Below, piece after piece: positions 1-8,666 of a stretch of 64,000 nucleotides of DNA. How positions within the stretch are numbered: the first letter of the stretch is position 1; each line of letters starts with the position of its first letter. A program made the translations under genes and the position numbers. The notes under the pieces were generated by a model that saw nothing but the letters and a program-made list of their open reading frames with translations, was not told the origin of the DNA and did no database searches. The stretch covers positions 27,988 through 91,987 of the forward strand of contig NZ_FCOT01000007.1 of the NCBI RefSeq assembly GCF_900046455.1, read 5' to 3'. Origin of the DNA: Cellulomonas timonensis (GTDB taxonomy: Bacteria > Actinomycetota > Actinomycetes > Actinomycetales > Cellulomonadaceae).

Positions 1-641
1 CCGGAGGCCTGCCCGACCTGCATGCCGAACACCGCCGAGCCCAGCTGGTGGATGATCTGGCGCGGACCGGCGGCGTCGCCGAGCGGCCCCAGCGCGCGGG
101 GCATGTCCGGCTCTGCCTCGTCGGGCAGCGTGTCGGCCAGGGCTCCGGCGAGCGCCTCCGTCAGCGAGGAGGCGATGGGCTCCGTGAGGTTGCGCCAGGC
201 CGGCAGGGTCAGCTCCACCCATTCGGAGCGGCTCAGGGCGCGGGCTGGGCCGCCGCTGGGCGGCAGCTCGGTCGCGGCGTCGAGCCACAGCTCGGCGACG
301 GACAGGGCCTCGGTGGCCTGACGGGTCTGCTGCGACGTGAGGGACGGGTCGCCCTCGGCGACGGCCGCCTGGCGGGCGACGTCATGCGCGAGGTCCCAGT
401 TCACCGGGCCGTCGCCGGATGCGGCGAGCAGGCGCTGCACCTGGGCGAGCACCTGTCCGAGGAGCTGGGGATCGTTCGGCAGCCCGGAGGCGGCGGCCAG
501 CGCGGCGGGGTCCATGCCCTGGGCGCGGAGCTGGCGCAGGGCCTCCTCGGAGTCGGATCCGAACATCTGGCGCAGGAGCTGTTCCCACTCGGGCGCGCCT
601 TCACCTTCGGGGAAGGGACCGGCGGGGCGTTCGCTGCTCAT
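1..641 (-). CDS. Zinc-dependent metalloprotease-like protein (DUF2342), C-terminus cut by window edge
   Basis: Only the first 213 codons are present; the gene runs off the left edge. The ATG at 641 has AGGAG about 8 nt upstream. The N-terminus is acidic and polar, followed by helical sequence (residues about 30-210) typical of the actinobacterial DUF2342 / 'putative hydrolase' family. In that family the zinc HExxH-type site lies further C-terminal, so it is not visible here. Members sit next to the PDZ/Lon-like protease and UPF0182 genes in many actinobacteria, as here. It is divergent from the epimerase-like gene at 713, with 71 bp between the starts for both promoters. Function is uncertain beyond family membership. 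Confidence 0.75.
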   Translation of the reverse strand, partial: MSSERPAGPFPEGEGAPEWEQLLRQMFGSDSEEALRQLRAQGMDPAALAAASGLPNDPQLLGQVLAQVQRLLAASGDGPVNWDLAHDVARQAAVAEGDPSLTSQQTRQATEALSVAELWLDAATELPPSGGPARALSRSEWVELTLPAWRNLTEPIASSLTEALAGALADTLPDEAEPDMPRALGPLGDAAGPRQIIHQLGSAVFGMQVGQAS

Positions 642-712
642 CGGCGTGCTCCTGGGACGATGGGCTGAGGTGTCCGTCAACGGTAACCACACCCCGCAAG
701 GATCGAGGGACG

Positions 713-1795
713 GTGCAGGCACAGGTTCGCTCAGGGCGCAGCCTCGCCGATGACGCGCGGGAGGCCCCGCGCGAGGTCGTCGTCGTGGGCCACGGGCCCG
801 TGGCCGTCGGCGTCGCGGCGGTGCTCTCGGCGCGGCTCTCCGCGCGCTCGGGCGGCGTCGTCCGGATGCTCGACGCTGCCCCTGACGATGAGCCTGGCGC
901 CGCGTTCGCGGGGGCGGACGCCGTCGTCCTGGCCTCCCACACCGGCGACCTCGGAGCGGCGCTCACGGAACCGTCGGCCGAGCGCCGCGCCGCCGCGGTG
1001 GCCGACGCCGAGCGGGTGCTGGCCGGCGCCCGAGCCGCCCGCGTCCCGCAGGTTGTGGCGATCACGTCCGCGATGGTCCACGGGGCCGCCCCGCAGCAGC
1101 CGCCGTTGCCCGAGGACGCGCCGCTGATCAGCGCGGCCGAGGCCGGCGACGGCGTGGTGGGCGACCTGCTGGCCGTCGAGGCGGTGCTGGCCCGGGCCGC
1201 ACGGCGACGCGGCGGTCCGCGGGGGACGGGGCGGCGCCCCGCACCGATCGGCGGGCCCGCCGTCGACACGATGCTCCCCCGCCACTTCGAGGCGCCCCGG
1301 CTGCTGACGGTGCGCGGCGTCGAGCGTGAGTGGCAGTTCACGCATGTGGACGACCTCGGCTCGGCGGTGGCGCTCGTGGTCGACCAGCGGCTGCGTGGGC
1401 CGTTCACCGTCGGCCACCCCGACGTGCTCACCGCGCGCGAGGTCGAGGCTGCCGCGGGGATGCGCCGCATCGAGCTGGCCGCCGTCACCGCGTTCGGCAC
1501 GGCCGAGCGCCTGCACCGGGTGGGCGCGCTGCCCGCCCCCGCCGCCGAGCTCGCCTACACCGTCTACCCGTGGACCGTCACCGGCGCCGGGCTGCTCGCC
1601 GCCGGGTGGGAGCCGCGCTGGTCGGCGGCGCAGTGCGTCGACGCGCTGCTCGAGGGCGTGCAGGGCCGCACCGCGCTCGCGGGCCGCAGGCTCGGAGCCC
1701 GGGACGCGGCGGCCGTCGGCGCGGCGGGCGCCGCCGTCGCGATGATCGGCACGGCAGCGGTGTGGCGCAGGGCGCGGGCCCGCCGCCGTCCCTGA
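713..1795 (+). CDS. NAD(P)-binding epimerase/SDR-like protein
   Basis: The product is about 360 residues from a GTG at 713 preceded by a GAGG element. The open frame extends further upstream but overlaps the divergent gene, so this start is preferred. A Rossmann start (VVVVGHGPVAVG, residues about 24-35) is followed by VVAITSAMVHG, a weak match to the SDR Ser region, and by RPAPIGGPAVD and WQFTHVDDLGSAV, both typical of extended SDR/NAD-dependent epimerases. The C-terminus is Ala/Arg rich with a hydrophobic stretch, possibly a membrane anchor. The Arg/Gly-rich segment coded by about 1195-1250 is unusual for the family and could hide compensating frameshifts. The substrate is unknown. Confidence 0.7.
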   Translation: MQAQVRSGRSLADDAREAPREVVVVGHGPVAVGVAAVLSARLSARSGGVVRMLDAAPDDEPGAAFAGADAVVLASHTGDLGAALTEPSAERRAAAVADAERVLAGARAARVPQVVAITSAMVHGAAPQQPPLPEDAPLISAAEAGDGVVGDLLAVEAVLARAARRRGGPRGTGRRPAPIGGPAVDTMLPRHFEAPRLLTVRGVEREWQFTHVDDLGSAVALVVDQRLRGPFTVGHPDVLTAREVEAAAGMRRIELAAVTAFGTAERLHRVGALPAPAAELAYTVYPWTVTGAGLLAAGWEPRWSAAQCVDALLEGVQGRTALAGRRLGARDAAAVGAAGAAVAMIGTAAVWRRARARRRP

Positions 1796-1823
1796 CCGTC
1801 TCGACCGCCGGGCTCACGGGTGC

Positions 1824-2954
1824 GTGGGGGATGATGTGCCGGTGCATGACGAGCCCACTCCCGCACCGGACGGCGTGACCGGCCTGGCGAACGACGGCCC
1901 GGCCGCGCCCAGCAACCGGTCCATCACCCTGTCCGTGACGATGCTGGCCTCCGCCGTCCTGCTGGCGGTGCTGGCCCTGCTGCCCGCGCCCTACGCCGTG
2001 AGCTCGCCCGGGCCCACCCGCGACACGCTGGGCGAGCACGCGGGGGAGCCGCTCATCACCATCTCCGGCGCCGAGACCTACAACGCGACGGGCGAGCTGC
2101 TGCTGACGACCGTGTCCACCACGGGTCGGCCGGGCTACCCGTCGAACCTGCTGAGCGTGGTGACCGGCTGGTTCCAGGGCGCCACGGCCGTGCGGCCCGT
2201 CGAGCTGGTGTTCCCGCCCGACGTCTCGCAGGACGAGTTCGATCAGAGCAACGAGGCGGCGATGGTCTCCTCGCAGGAGAACGCCACGGTCTCGGCCCTC
2301 GAGGAGCTCGGCTACGAGGTGCCGGCCACGATGACCATCGCCGGCACCACCGAGGACAGCGGCGCCGCGGGGATCGTGCAGGAGGGCGACGTGCTGGTCT
2401 CGATGGACGGCGAGCCGCTCACCACCTACTCGCAGCTCGTGGACCGGCTCTTCGCGACGGAGCCGGGCTCCACGGTGCAGCTCGGCGTGCTGCGCGACGG
2501 CCAGCCCGTCGACCTCGAGGTCGTCACCGCGGAGCGCGAGGGCGGCGGCAGCCAGCTCGGGGTGTACATCGACCCGCAGTTCGACCTGCCGGTGGACGTG
2601 TCCATCAAGATCGACGACATCGGCGGCTCGAGCGCCGGCACCATGTTCGCGCTGGGGATCATCGACAAGCTCACGCCCGAGGACGAGGCGAACGGCGCGA
2701 TCATCGCGGGCACCGGCACCATGGACTCCGTGGGCCGCGTCGGCGCCATCGGCGGCATCCAGCAGAAGCTCGCGGGCGCCCGCCGCGACGGCGCCGAGTG
2801 GTTCCTGGCGCCCGCCGCGAACTGCGACGAGGTCGTCGGGCATGTGCCGGACGGCCTGCGGGTGGTGAAGGTCGAGACCCTGCACGAGGCGCGCGAGGCG
2901 GTCGTCGCGATCGGCGCGGGGCAGGGCGACGACCTGCCGACGTGCGGCTCCTGA
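1824..2954 (+). CDS. PDZ domain Lon-like serine protease (YlbL family)
   Basis: The protein has 376 residues: a cytoplasmic N-tail, one transmembrane helix (about 37-58), a PDZ domain (about 165-240, GIVQEGDVLVSMDGEPL) and a C-terminal Lon-type proteolytic domain. The Lon Ser/Lys dyad is visible as GGSSAG (Ser270) and GGIQQK (Lys315), with the usual spacing of about 45 residues. No AAA domain is present. This matches the YlbL/PDZ-Lon family of membrane-anchored proteases common in Gram-positive bacteria. The start is a GTG at 1824; in-frame GTGs at 1836 and 1842 are alternatives, and there is no strong ribosome-binding site. It lies 28 bp after the epimerase-like gene and may be co-transcribed with it. 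Confidence 0.88.
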   Translation: MGDDVPVHDEPTPAPDGVTGLANDGPAAPSNRSITLSVTMLASAVLLAVLALLPAPYAVSSPGPTRDTLGEHAGEPLITISGAETYNATGELLLTTVSTTGRPGYPSNLLSVVTGWFQGATAVRPVELVFPPDVSQDEFDQSNEAAMVSSQENATVSALEELGYEVPATMTIAGTTEDSGAAGIVQEGDVLVSMDGEPLTTYSQLVDRLFATEPGSTVQLGVLRDGQPVDLEVVTAEREGGGSQLGVYIDPQFDLPVDVSIKIDDIGGSSAGTMFALGIIDKLTPEDEANGAIIAGTGTMDSVGRVGAIGGIQQKLAGARRDGAEWFLAPAANCDEVVGHVPDGLRVVKVETLHEAREAVVAIGAGQGDDLPTCGS

Positions 2955-2989
2955 GCTGAGGCCGCGGCTCACGCCCGCGGGCGGCTAGC

Positions 2990-3541
2990 TCACTCCAGCG
3001 TGGAGCGCAGCGCCTCCACCAGGCCGGGCACCACGTCCGAGCCCTCGCCGACCGCGTCATCGGAGTCGTTCGCCCGGGTGCGGACCGCGCACCAGGACGG
3101 GCCGTCGCGCAGCACGCCCACGGCGATGCGCACGTCCTGGCGGTCCGGGTGGCCCATGAGGTAGGCGAGCGCCTCGTCGGGGTCGGCGGGCATGCCCTCC
3201 TCGGCGGCCGGGGGCAGCACGACGCGCTCGACGGTCACCGCGGCGCCGTCCACCGTCGGCGGCCACGTGATGCCGCCCAGCAGCTCCTCGAGGTCCTCGG
3301 CCGCGGGCAGACCCTCCTGCTCCACCGACGTCAGGTGCTGCGGCTCGTCGGCCGCACGGGCCACCACCTCGGCGGGGAGCTGCTCCGCGAGGCCCGGCTC
3401 GGCCTCCAGGGCCTGGGCGGTGCGGACGAGCGCGAAGACGCGGGCCGGCCCGTCCCACCCACCGGTGGCGACGTGGCGCTCGATCTCGCGGACCGCGTCG
3501 GCGAGCGCGAGCTGGGTAGCGACGGGAGAGGCGTCAGTCAT
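2990..3541 (-). CDS. PPA1309 family protein
   Basis: This 183-residue acidic soluble protein has no signal peptide. It matches the actinobacterial PPA1309 family, including the central ITWPPTVDGAAV segment, the PADPDEALAYLMGHPDRQDVR segment and a C-terminal SWCAVRTR motif. The molecular function of the family is unknown. It usually neighbours the UPF0182 gene and is divergent from it here (124 bp between starts, room for two promoters). It converges on the YlbL-type protease gene with a 35 bp gap. The ATG at 3541 has a weak GGGA-type ribosome site. Confidence 0.85.
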   Translation of the reverse strand: MTDASPVATQLALADAVREIERHVATGGWDGPARVFALVRTAQALEAEPGLAEQLPAEVVARAADEPQHLTSVEQEGLPAAEDLEELLGGITWPPTVDGAAVTVERVVLPPAAEEGMPADPDEALAYLMGHPDRQDVRIAVGVLRDGPSWCAVRTRANDSDDAVGEGSDVVPGLVEALRSTLE

Positions 3542-3665
3542 AGAGCCATCGTCCCATCTTCGCGTGGGAGCCTATGTGCGGGGCCATGGGAACCTGTGGG
3601 CCGCCTGGGTCGTTCACGGAGCAACGTGCACACCCGACTCAGCTGACGACGAGGACCTTGATCCA

Positions 3666-6659
3666 GTGACTTTCGCTCATCCGCCCACCCGCCCGGGTCG
3701 ACCTCATCCGCCACGGGAGCGCCGTGGACCACTGGTCCCCACGGTCATCGTGCTGGCTGTGCTGGTGGTCCTCCTGTTGATCGCCGCCAACGTCTGGACC
3801 GAGTTCCTCTGGTTCCAGCAGCTCGGCTACGTCGAGGTCATCCGCACCGAGTGGGGCTCGCGCCTGGTGCTGTTCCTGCTCGGCTTCCTGGTGATGGGCG
3901 GCGTGGTCTTCGCGAGCCTGCGGTTCGCCTACCGCTCGCGCCCGGTGTACGCGCCGTCCACGCAGGAGCAGGCGAACCTCGACCAGTACCGCGAGGCCAT
4001 CGAGCCGCTGCGCCGCGTCGTGATGATCGCCGCGCCCGCCGTGCTCGGGCTGTTCGCGGGCGGCGCCGCCTCGCAGCAGTGGGCCACCATCCAGCTCTGG
4101 ATGAACAGCGTCCACGTCGGCAAGACGGACCCGCAGTACGGGATGGACCTGTCGTTCTACCTGTTCACGCTGCCGGGCCTGCGGTTCATCGTGTCCTTCC
4201 TGATGGCCGTGGTGATCCTGGCCGGCATCGCGGGCGTCGCCACGCAGTACCTCTACGGCGGCCTGCGGATCGGCGGCGCGGCGCACGGCGCCCGCACCAC
4301 GCGCGCGGCACGCATCCAGGTCTCGGTGACCGGCGCGGCGCTCATGCTGCTCATCGCCGCGAACTACTGGCTCGACCGGTACTCCGTGCTGACCCGTGAG
4401 GGCGACAAGTTCGAGGGCGCGTCGTTCACCGACGTCAACGCCGTCATCCCCGCCAAGGGCATCCTCGCGGGCGTCGCCGTGTTCGTGGCGATCCTGTTCA
4501 TCGTGACGGCTGTGCGCGGCACGTGGCGCCTGCCGGCGATCGGCGTCGGGCTGATGGTGGTCTCCGCGATCGCCGTGGGCGGCGTCTACCCGGCCATCGT
4601 CCAGCGCTTCCAGGTGACCCCGAACCAGCAGGACGCCGAGGCGGAGTTCATCCAGCGCAACATCGACGCGACGCTCGACGCCTTCGCGCTCGACGGCGTG
4701 GAGGTCTCCGAGTACGACGCCGAGGTCACCGCCGAGAAGGGCGCGCTGCGCTCTGACGCGGACACGACGGCGTCCATCCGACTCCTGGACCCGCAGATCG
4801 TCAGCCCGTCGTTCAAGCAGCTCCAGCAGAACAAGGGCTACTACTCCTTCGCGGACACGCTGTCCGTGGACCGGTACACGATCAACGACGAGAGCCGCGA
4901 CACCGTGATCGCCGTCCGCGAGCTCGAGCTCAGCGGCATCAACGACGCGCAGCGCAACTGGATCAACGACCACACCGTGTACACGCACGGCTTCGGCGTG
5001 GTGGCCGCCTACGGCAACACGACCGGCGCCCGTGGCGCCCCCGCGTTCTGGGAGGGCGGCATCCCGTCCTCCGGCGAGATGGGGGAGTACGAGGAGCGGA
5101 TCTACTTCAGCCCCAAGTCGCCCGACTACTCCATCGTCGGCTCGCCCGACAACCAGGAGTGGGAGCTCGACTACCCGGACGACTCGGCGCCGGGCGGCCA
5201 GGTGAACACCAGCTTCCCGACTGACGAGGTCGACGCCGGCCCGAGCATCGGCACGCCGCTCAACCAGTTGCTGTACGCGATCAAGTTCGGCTCCGAGCAG
5301 ATCGTGTTCTCCGACCGGGTGACCGACGAGTCGCAGATCCTCTACGACCGCGACCCGCGCACCCGCGTGGAGAAGGTCGCCCCGTACCTGACCCTCGACG
5401 GCCGCGTGTACCCCGCGGTGGTCGACGGGCGCGTGGTGTGGATCGTGGACGGCTACACGACGTCCGACCAGTACCCGTACGCCGCGTCGCGCTCTCTCGA
5501 GGACGCCACGACGGACTCGCTCACGGCGCGCTCGGCCTCCATCGAGGCGCTCGAGCCGGAGAAGGTCAACTACATCCGCAACTCGGTGAAGGCCACCGTC
5601 GACGCCTACGACGGCTCGGTGAAGCTGTACGCGTGGGACACCGAGGACCCGGTGCTGCAGGCGTGGAACAAGGTGTTCCCGACGTCGCTGTCGTCCGTCG
5701 AGGACATCAGCAGCCAGCTGATGAGCCACATCCGCTACCCCGAGGACCTGTTCAAGGTGCAGCGGAACCTGCTCACCCGGTACCACGTGCAGGACGCCAC
5801 CCAGTTCTTCTCCGGCGGTGACTTCTGGGCCAACCCGAACGACCCGACGCTCGGCGACCAGCAGGTGGCCCAGCCGCCGTACTACCTGACGTTGAAGATG
5901 CCGGACCAGGACGAGGCGACGTTCTCGCTGATGTCCACGTTCATCCCGGCCGGCACCAACCAGCGCAACGTGCTCACCGGCTTCTTGGCGGTCGACGCCG
6001 AGGCGGGAACCGAGGCCGGCAAGGTTGCGGAGGGCTACGGGAAGCTCCGGCTGCTCGAGCTGCCACGTGACTCGACGGTGCCCGGGCCCGGCCAGGTGAA
6101 CAACAACTTCAGCGCCGACCCGACGGTCTCCCAGCAGCTCAACCTGCTGCAGCAGGCGAACTCCGCCGTCGTGCGTGGGAACCTGCTGACCTTGCCCGTC
6201 GGCGGCGGCCTGTTGTACGTGCAGCCCGTGTACGTGCAGTCCTCCAGCGGCACGCAGTTCCCGCTGCTGCAGCGGGTGCTCGTGGCCTTCGGCGACCAGA
6301 TCGGGTTCGCCCCGACGCTGGACGAGGCGCTGGACCAGGTGTTCGGCGGCGACTCCGGCACCAATGCCGGAGACGTGGGCACCGACCCCGAGGCCGGCGT
6401 CGAGCAGCCCGTGCCCGAGGACGGCGCCACCGAGGCGCCGGCCCCCGAGCCGACGGCGACGCCCGAGCCGACGGACGCCCCCACCGGGGACGCCCGGGCG
6501 GCCCTCGACAAGGCGCTCGCCGACGCCAGCCAGGCCATGAAGGACGGTCAGGCGGCTCTGGCCGCAGGCGACTTCGCGGCGTACGGTGAGGCGCAGAAGC
6601 GGCTCGACACGGCGCTCTCGGCGGCGATCGCCGCAGAGCAGCAGCTCGACCAGGGCTAA
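3666..6659 (+). CDS. UPF0182 family large membrane protein
   Basis: The product is 997 residues from a GTG at 3666; GAGGA at 3651-3655 lies 10 nt upstream, which decides the start over much longer open sequence. The N-terminal third has about seven hydrophobic helices (VPTVIVLAVLVVLLLIAANV onward). A long soluble, probably extracytoplasmic domain follows, with many aromatic and acidic residues. The C-terminal 100 residues are a low-complexity Glu/Pro/Thr linker and an Ala-rich helical tail. This is the architecture of UPF0182, a conserved actinobacterial and cyanobacterial family of unknown function. The downstream hairpin at 6678-6712 probably ends the transcript. Confidence 0.92.
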   Translation: MTFAHPPTRPGRPHPPRERRGPLVPTVIVLAVLVVLLLIAANVWTEFLWFQQLGYVEVIRTEWGSRLVLFLLGFLVMGGVVFASLRFAYRSRPVYAPSTQEQANLDQYREAIEPLRRVVMIAAPAVLGLFAGGAASQQWATIQLWMNSVHVGKTDPQYGMDLSFYLFTLPGLRFIVSFLMAVVILAGIAGVATQYLYGGLRIGGAAHGARTTRAARIQVSVTGAALMLLIAANYWLDRYSVLTREGDKFEGASFTDVNAVIPAKGILAGVAVFVAILFIVTAVRGTWRLPAIGVGLMVVSAIAVGGVYPAIVQRFQVTPNQQDAEAEFIQRNIDATLDAFALDGVEVSEYDAEVTAEKGALRSDADTTASIRLLDPQIVSPSFKQLQQNKGYYSFADTLSVDRYTINDESRDTVIAVRELELSGINDAQRNWINDHTVYTHGFGVVAAYGNTTGARGAPAFWEGGIPSSGEMGEYEERIYFSPKSPDYSIVGSPDNQEWELDYPDDSAPGGQVNTSFPTDEVDAGPSIGTPLNQLLYAIKFGSEQIVFSDRVTDESQILYDRDPRTRVEKVAPYLTLDGRVYPAVVDGRVVWIVDGYTTSDQYPYAASRSLEDATTDSLTARSASIEALEPEKVNYIRNSVKATVDAYDGSVKLYAWDTEDPVLQAWNKVFPTSLSSVEDISSQLMSHIRYPEDLFKVQRNLLTRYHVQDATQFFSGGDFWANPNDPTLGDQQVAQPPYYLTLKMPDQDEATFSLMSTFIPAGTNQRNVLTGFLAVDAEAGTEAGKVAEGYGKLRLLELPRDSTVPGPGQVNNNFSADPTVSQQLNLLQQANSAVVRGNLLTLPVGGGLLYVQPVYVQSSSGTQFPLLQRVLVAFGDQIGFAPTLDEALDQVFGGDSGTNAGDVGTDPEAGVEQPVPEDGATEAPAPEPTATPEPTDAPTGDARAALDKALADASQAMKDGQAALAAGDFAAYGEAQKRLDTALSAAIAAEQQLDQG

Positions 6660-6677
6660 GGCCCGAACGATGGGCGG

Positions 6678-6712
6678 CGCGGGGCGGTGGACGTATGAGC
6701 CACCGCCCCGCG
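6678..6712 (+). terminator. Hairpin after UPF0182 gene
   Basis: A perfect 13-bp stem (CGCGGGGCGGTGG pairs with CCACCGCCCCGCG) with a 9-nt loop lies 18 nt after the UPF0182 stop. No T-run follows, as is common for GC-rich actinobacterial terminators. Confidence 0.7.
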
Positions 6713-6784
6713 GTGCGTCCGGGGCAGGGGCGCGGGACCCGATTTGGCTGTCGTCCCACCTGTGCCGTACTGTGAAGACACCGA

Positions 6785-6858
6785 CGCGGGGTGGAGCAGC
6801 TCGGTAGCTCGCTGGGCTCATAACCCAGAGGTCGCAGGTTCAAATCCTGCCCCCGCTA
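6785..6858 (+). tRNA. Initiator tRNA-fMet (CAT anticodon)
   Basis: The full cloverleaf is visible: acceptor CGCGGGG, D arm, anticodon arm CTGGG-CTCATAA-CCCAG, T arm GCAGG-TTCAAAT-CCTGC, and 3' acceptor CCCCGCT plus discriminator A. Two hallmarks mark it as initiator rather than elongator: the unpaired 1-72 position (C against T) and three consecutive G-C pairs at the base of the anticodon stem. CCA is not encoded. A plausible promoter is TTGGCT at 6744-6749 and TACTGT at 6768-6773, spaced by 18 nt. Confidence 0.97.
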
Positions 6859-6875
6859 CTTGTGAAGTGGCAGTA

Positions 6876-6913
6876 CAGAGGCCCTCTCGATCATCAGATC
6901 GAGAGGGCCTCTG
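6876..6913. terminator. Bidirectional hairpin between tRNA and VOC gene
   Basis: A perfect 17-bp stem (6876-6892 with 6897-6913) with an ATCA loop lies between two converging units, the tRNA on plus and the VOC-protein gene on minus. It can act in both directions. Confidence 0.75.
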
Positions 6914-6926
6914 TCGTTGGCGTAGG

Positions 6927-7352
6927 TCAGCTCGCGTCCCACTGGGCCTCGACGTCGAGGACCCACGTGACCCCGAAGCGGTCGGTGAGCATCCCGTACA
7001 GCGGCGCCCACGCGGCCGGGGCGAGCGGGACGGCGATGGTGGAGCCCTCGGCGAGCTTCTTCCAGTAGCCGGTGACCTCCTCGGCGTCGGCGCCCCGGAC
7101 GGAGACGAAGAACGGGATCGTGCCGGGCTGCCAGGCGGTGTGGGAGGGCACGTCGTAGGCCATGACCCGGACGCCGGCGCCGGAGGCGACCTGGCCCCAC
7201 ATGATCTGGTCGGCCTCCTCGGCGGCGGTGACGGCTCCCGCGTCGGCGTAGGTGATGGCGGCGAGGTCGCCGCCGAAGACGGACTGGTAGAACTCCAGGG
7301 CGGCGCGGGCCTGGCCACGGAAGTTCAGGTGGGGCGTGACGTTGACGGACAT
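6927..7352 (-). CDS. VOC family (PhnB/glyoxalase-like) protein
   Basis: The protein has 141 residues from the ATG at 7352, with AGGAG 8 nt upstream. It begins VTPHLNFRGQARAALEFYQ and contains GGDLAAITYAD, ADQIMWGQV and a C-terminal DRFGVTWVLDVEAQ, the pattern of PhnB-like members of the vicinal-oxygen-chelate superfamily. These are small dimeric metal-binding or resistance-type proteins with poorly defined substrates. The gene is divergent from a WYL-domain regulator (115 bp apart), a common pairing that suggests it is the regulator's target. Confidence 0.85.
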   Translation of the reverse strand: MSVNVTPHLNFRGQARAALEFYQSVFGGDLAAITYADAGAVTAAEEADQIMWGQVASGAGVRVMAYDVPSHTAWQPGTIPFFVSVRGADAEEVTGYWKKLAEGSTIAVPLAPAAWAPLYGMLTDRFGVTWVLDVEAQWDAS

Positions 7353-7427
7353 GGATGGCTCCTGAGGTGGATGGGCTGCTGGGCCCCGAGGTTCTCGGGG
7401 CATGTCACCGAGACTTCCAGGAGTAGC

Positions 7428-7442
7428 GGCCAGATCCTGGCC
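7428..7442. promoter_or_regulatory. Inverted repeat in VOC/WYL intergenic region
   Basis: GGCCAG-ATC-CTGGCC is a perfect inverted repeat placed between the two divergent genes, 25 bp before the regulator's ATG. It is a candidate operator for the WYL-domain protein. Confidence 0.35.
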
Positions 7443-7466
7443 TCTACTTCGACTACTTTGACGACC

Positions 7467-8426
7467 ATGACGACGCCCACCTCCCGGCTGCTGCGACTGC
7501 TCTCGCTGCTGCAAACCCGGCGCGACTGGCCCGGCCAGGTGCTGGCAGAGCGCCTGGAGATCAGCCCGCGCACCGTGCGCCGGGACGTCGAGCACCTGCG
7601 CGAGCTGGGCTACCGGGTCACCGCCGTCAAGGGGCCCGACGGCGGGTACCGGCTCGACGCGGGCTCGGAGCTGCCCCCGATGCTGTTCGACGACGAGCAG
7701 GCCGTCGCCCTGGCGGTGGCGCTGCAGGCGACCTCGGTCAGCGGGATCGGGATCGACGAGGCGGCCGGCCGGGCGCTGGCCACCGTGCGGCAGGTGATGC
7801 CGGCCAGGCTGCGGCGGCGCATCGACTCCCTCGACGTCACAGCGGTGCCCGCCACCGGGGCGGCGCCGACCCCGACGGTCTCCCCGGACGTGCTGGTGGC
7901 CGTCAGCACCGCCATCCGCCAGCGGGAGGTCCTCGCCTTCGACTACGCGCCCGACGCGGCGGACCACCCCGCACGCCGGGTCGAGCCGCACCACGTGGTG
8001 ACCTCGTCCGGGCGGTGGCACCTCGTGGCCTGGGACCTCGACAAGGGCGCGTGGCGGATCTTCCGCCTCGACCGCGTCCAGCCGCGAATGCCCACCGGGC
8101 GCCGGTTCACACGGCGGGAAGTGCCCGGCGGCGACGTCGCAGAGTATGCGGCCGCCAGGTTCAAGGGCTCCGACCAGGCGAACGCATGGCCCTGCGTCGG
8201 CGAGGTGACGCTGGCCCTGCCCGTCGGCGACGTGGCGCCGTTCGCCGGGGACGGCGTCGTGACCGACCTGGGCGACGGTCGCTGCCGGCTCACGGCAGGG
8301 TCGTGGTCGTGGGTGGCGCTCGCCGCCTCCCTCGGCAGGTTCGACGCCGACATTGAGGACGTCGCGCCGGCGGAGCTCGCCGTTGCATTCGGTGTCCTCG
8401 CCGAGCGCTACTCCCGCGCGACGTGA
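7467..8426 (+). CDS. YafY-type transcriptional regulator (HTH + WYL domain)
   Basis: The protein has 319 residues. The N-terminal winged helix-turn-helix (about 1-60: RLLRLLSLLQTRRDWPGQVL then ISPRTVRRDVEHLRELG) resembles DeoR/HTH_11 domains. A WYL domain (about 140-220) includes REVLAFDYAP and GRWHLVAWDLDKGAWRIFRLDR, followed by a WCX-like C-terminal domain. WYL domains bind nucleic-acid or nucleotide-type ligands in several regulators. No ribosome site precedes the ATG at 7467, so it may be translated from a leaderless transcript. Longer upstream open frame overlaps the VOC gene and is rejected. Likely an autoregulator and regulator of the VOC gene. Confidence 0.88.
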   Translation: MTTPTSRLLRLLSLLQTRRDWPGQVLAERLEISPRTVRRDVEHLRELGYRVTAVKGPDGGYRLDAGSELPPMLFDDEQAVALAVALQATSVSGIGIDEAAGRALATVRQVMPARLRRRIDSLDVTAVPATGAAPTPTVSPDVLVAVSTAIRQREVLAFDYAPDAADHPARRVEPHHVVTSSGRWHLVAWDLDKGAWRIFRLDRVQPRMPTGRRFTRREVPGGDVAEYAAARFKGSDQANAWPCVGEVTLALPVGDVAPFAGDGVVTDLGDGRCRLTAGSWSWVALAASLGRFDADIEDVAPAELAVAFGVLAERYSRAT

Positions 8427-8612
8427 CGCAGCAGCAACGCCTGAGACGTGCTCGAACCCGATGTCACGGGGACAACGCGATGCTGGCTATCTCGAGGGGC
8501 GTCTGAAGGCAACTTGGAAACCGCGCAGAGGACAGAGCCAAATCGCATCGGCCTTGCACTCGTCTGTCGGAGTGCGTGATTTCGCCGTGACCGTAACGAC
8601 ACGCCACCCAAC

Positions 8613-8642
8613 TTGCTCCGTGGTCGAGCTGCTTCCTGCTAG
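8613..8642 (+). promoter_or_regulatory. Candidate promoter for the AAA-TOPRIM gene
   Basis: TTGCTC (8613-8618), an 18-nt spacer and TGCTAG (8637-8642) precede the ATG at 8667, which has GGAGG 5 nt upstream. The rest of 8427-8612 shows no convincing gene; it looks like intergenic or degenerate sequence with lower GC than the genes to the left. Confidence 0.35.
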
Positions 8643-8666
8643 CGTCCATGCGCCGGATGGAGGGCC

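Noticed and set aside
1190..1250. Suspected double frameshift in the epimerase-like gene
   Set aside because: The flanking motifs (VLARAARR before, RPAPIGGPAVD after) stay in one frame, so the odd Arg/Gly-rich stretch is more simply divergent sequence.
1578..2972. Long minus-strand open frame opposite the YlbL-type protease
   Set aside because: Shadow of the protease gene; low-complexity HDRGL-rich translation without a recognisable domain.
3639..6821. A 1060-codon open frame on the minus strand opposite UPF0182
   Set aside because: Its translation is His/Arg/Val/Gly-rich shadow sequence typical of the antisense of a GC-rich gene; the plus-strand frame matches a known family with a good ribosome site.
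8427..8666. Possible third copy of the dhaK-tail repeat that would make the AAA-TOPRIM gene part of the same element
   Set aside because: No match to the 27-bp repeat is present left of the AAA gene within the window.
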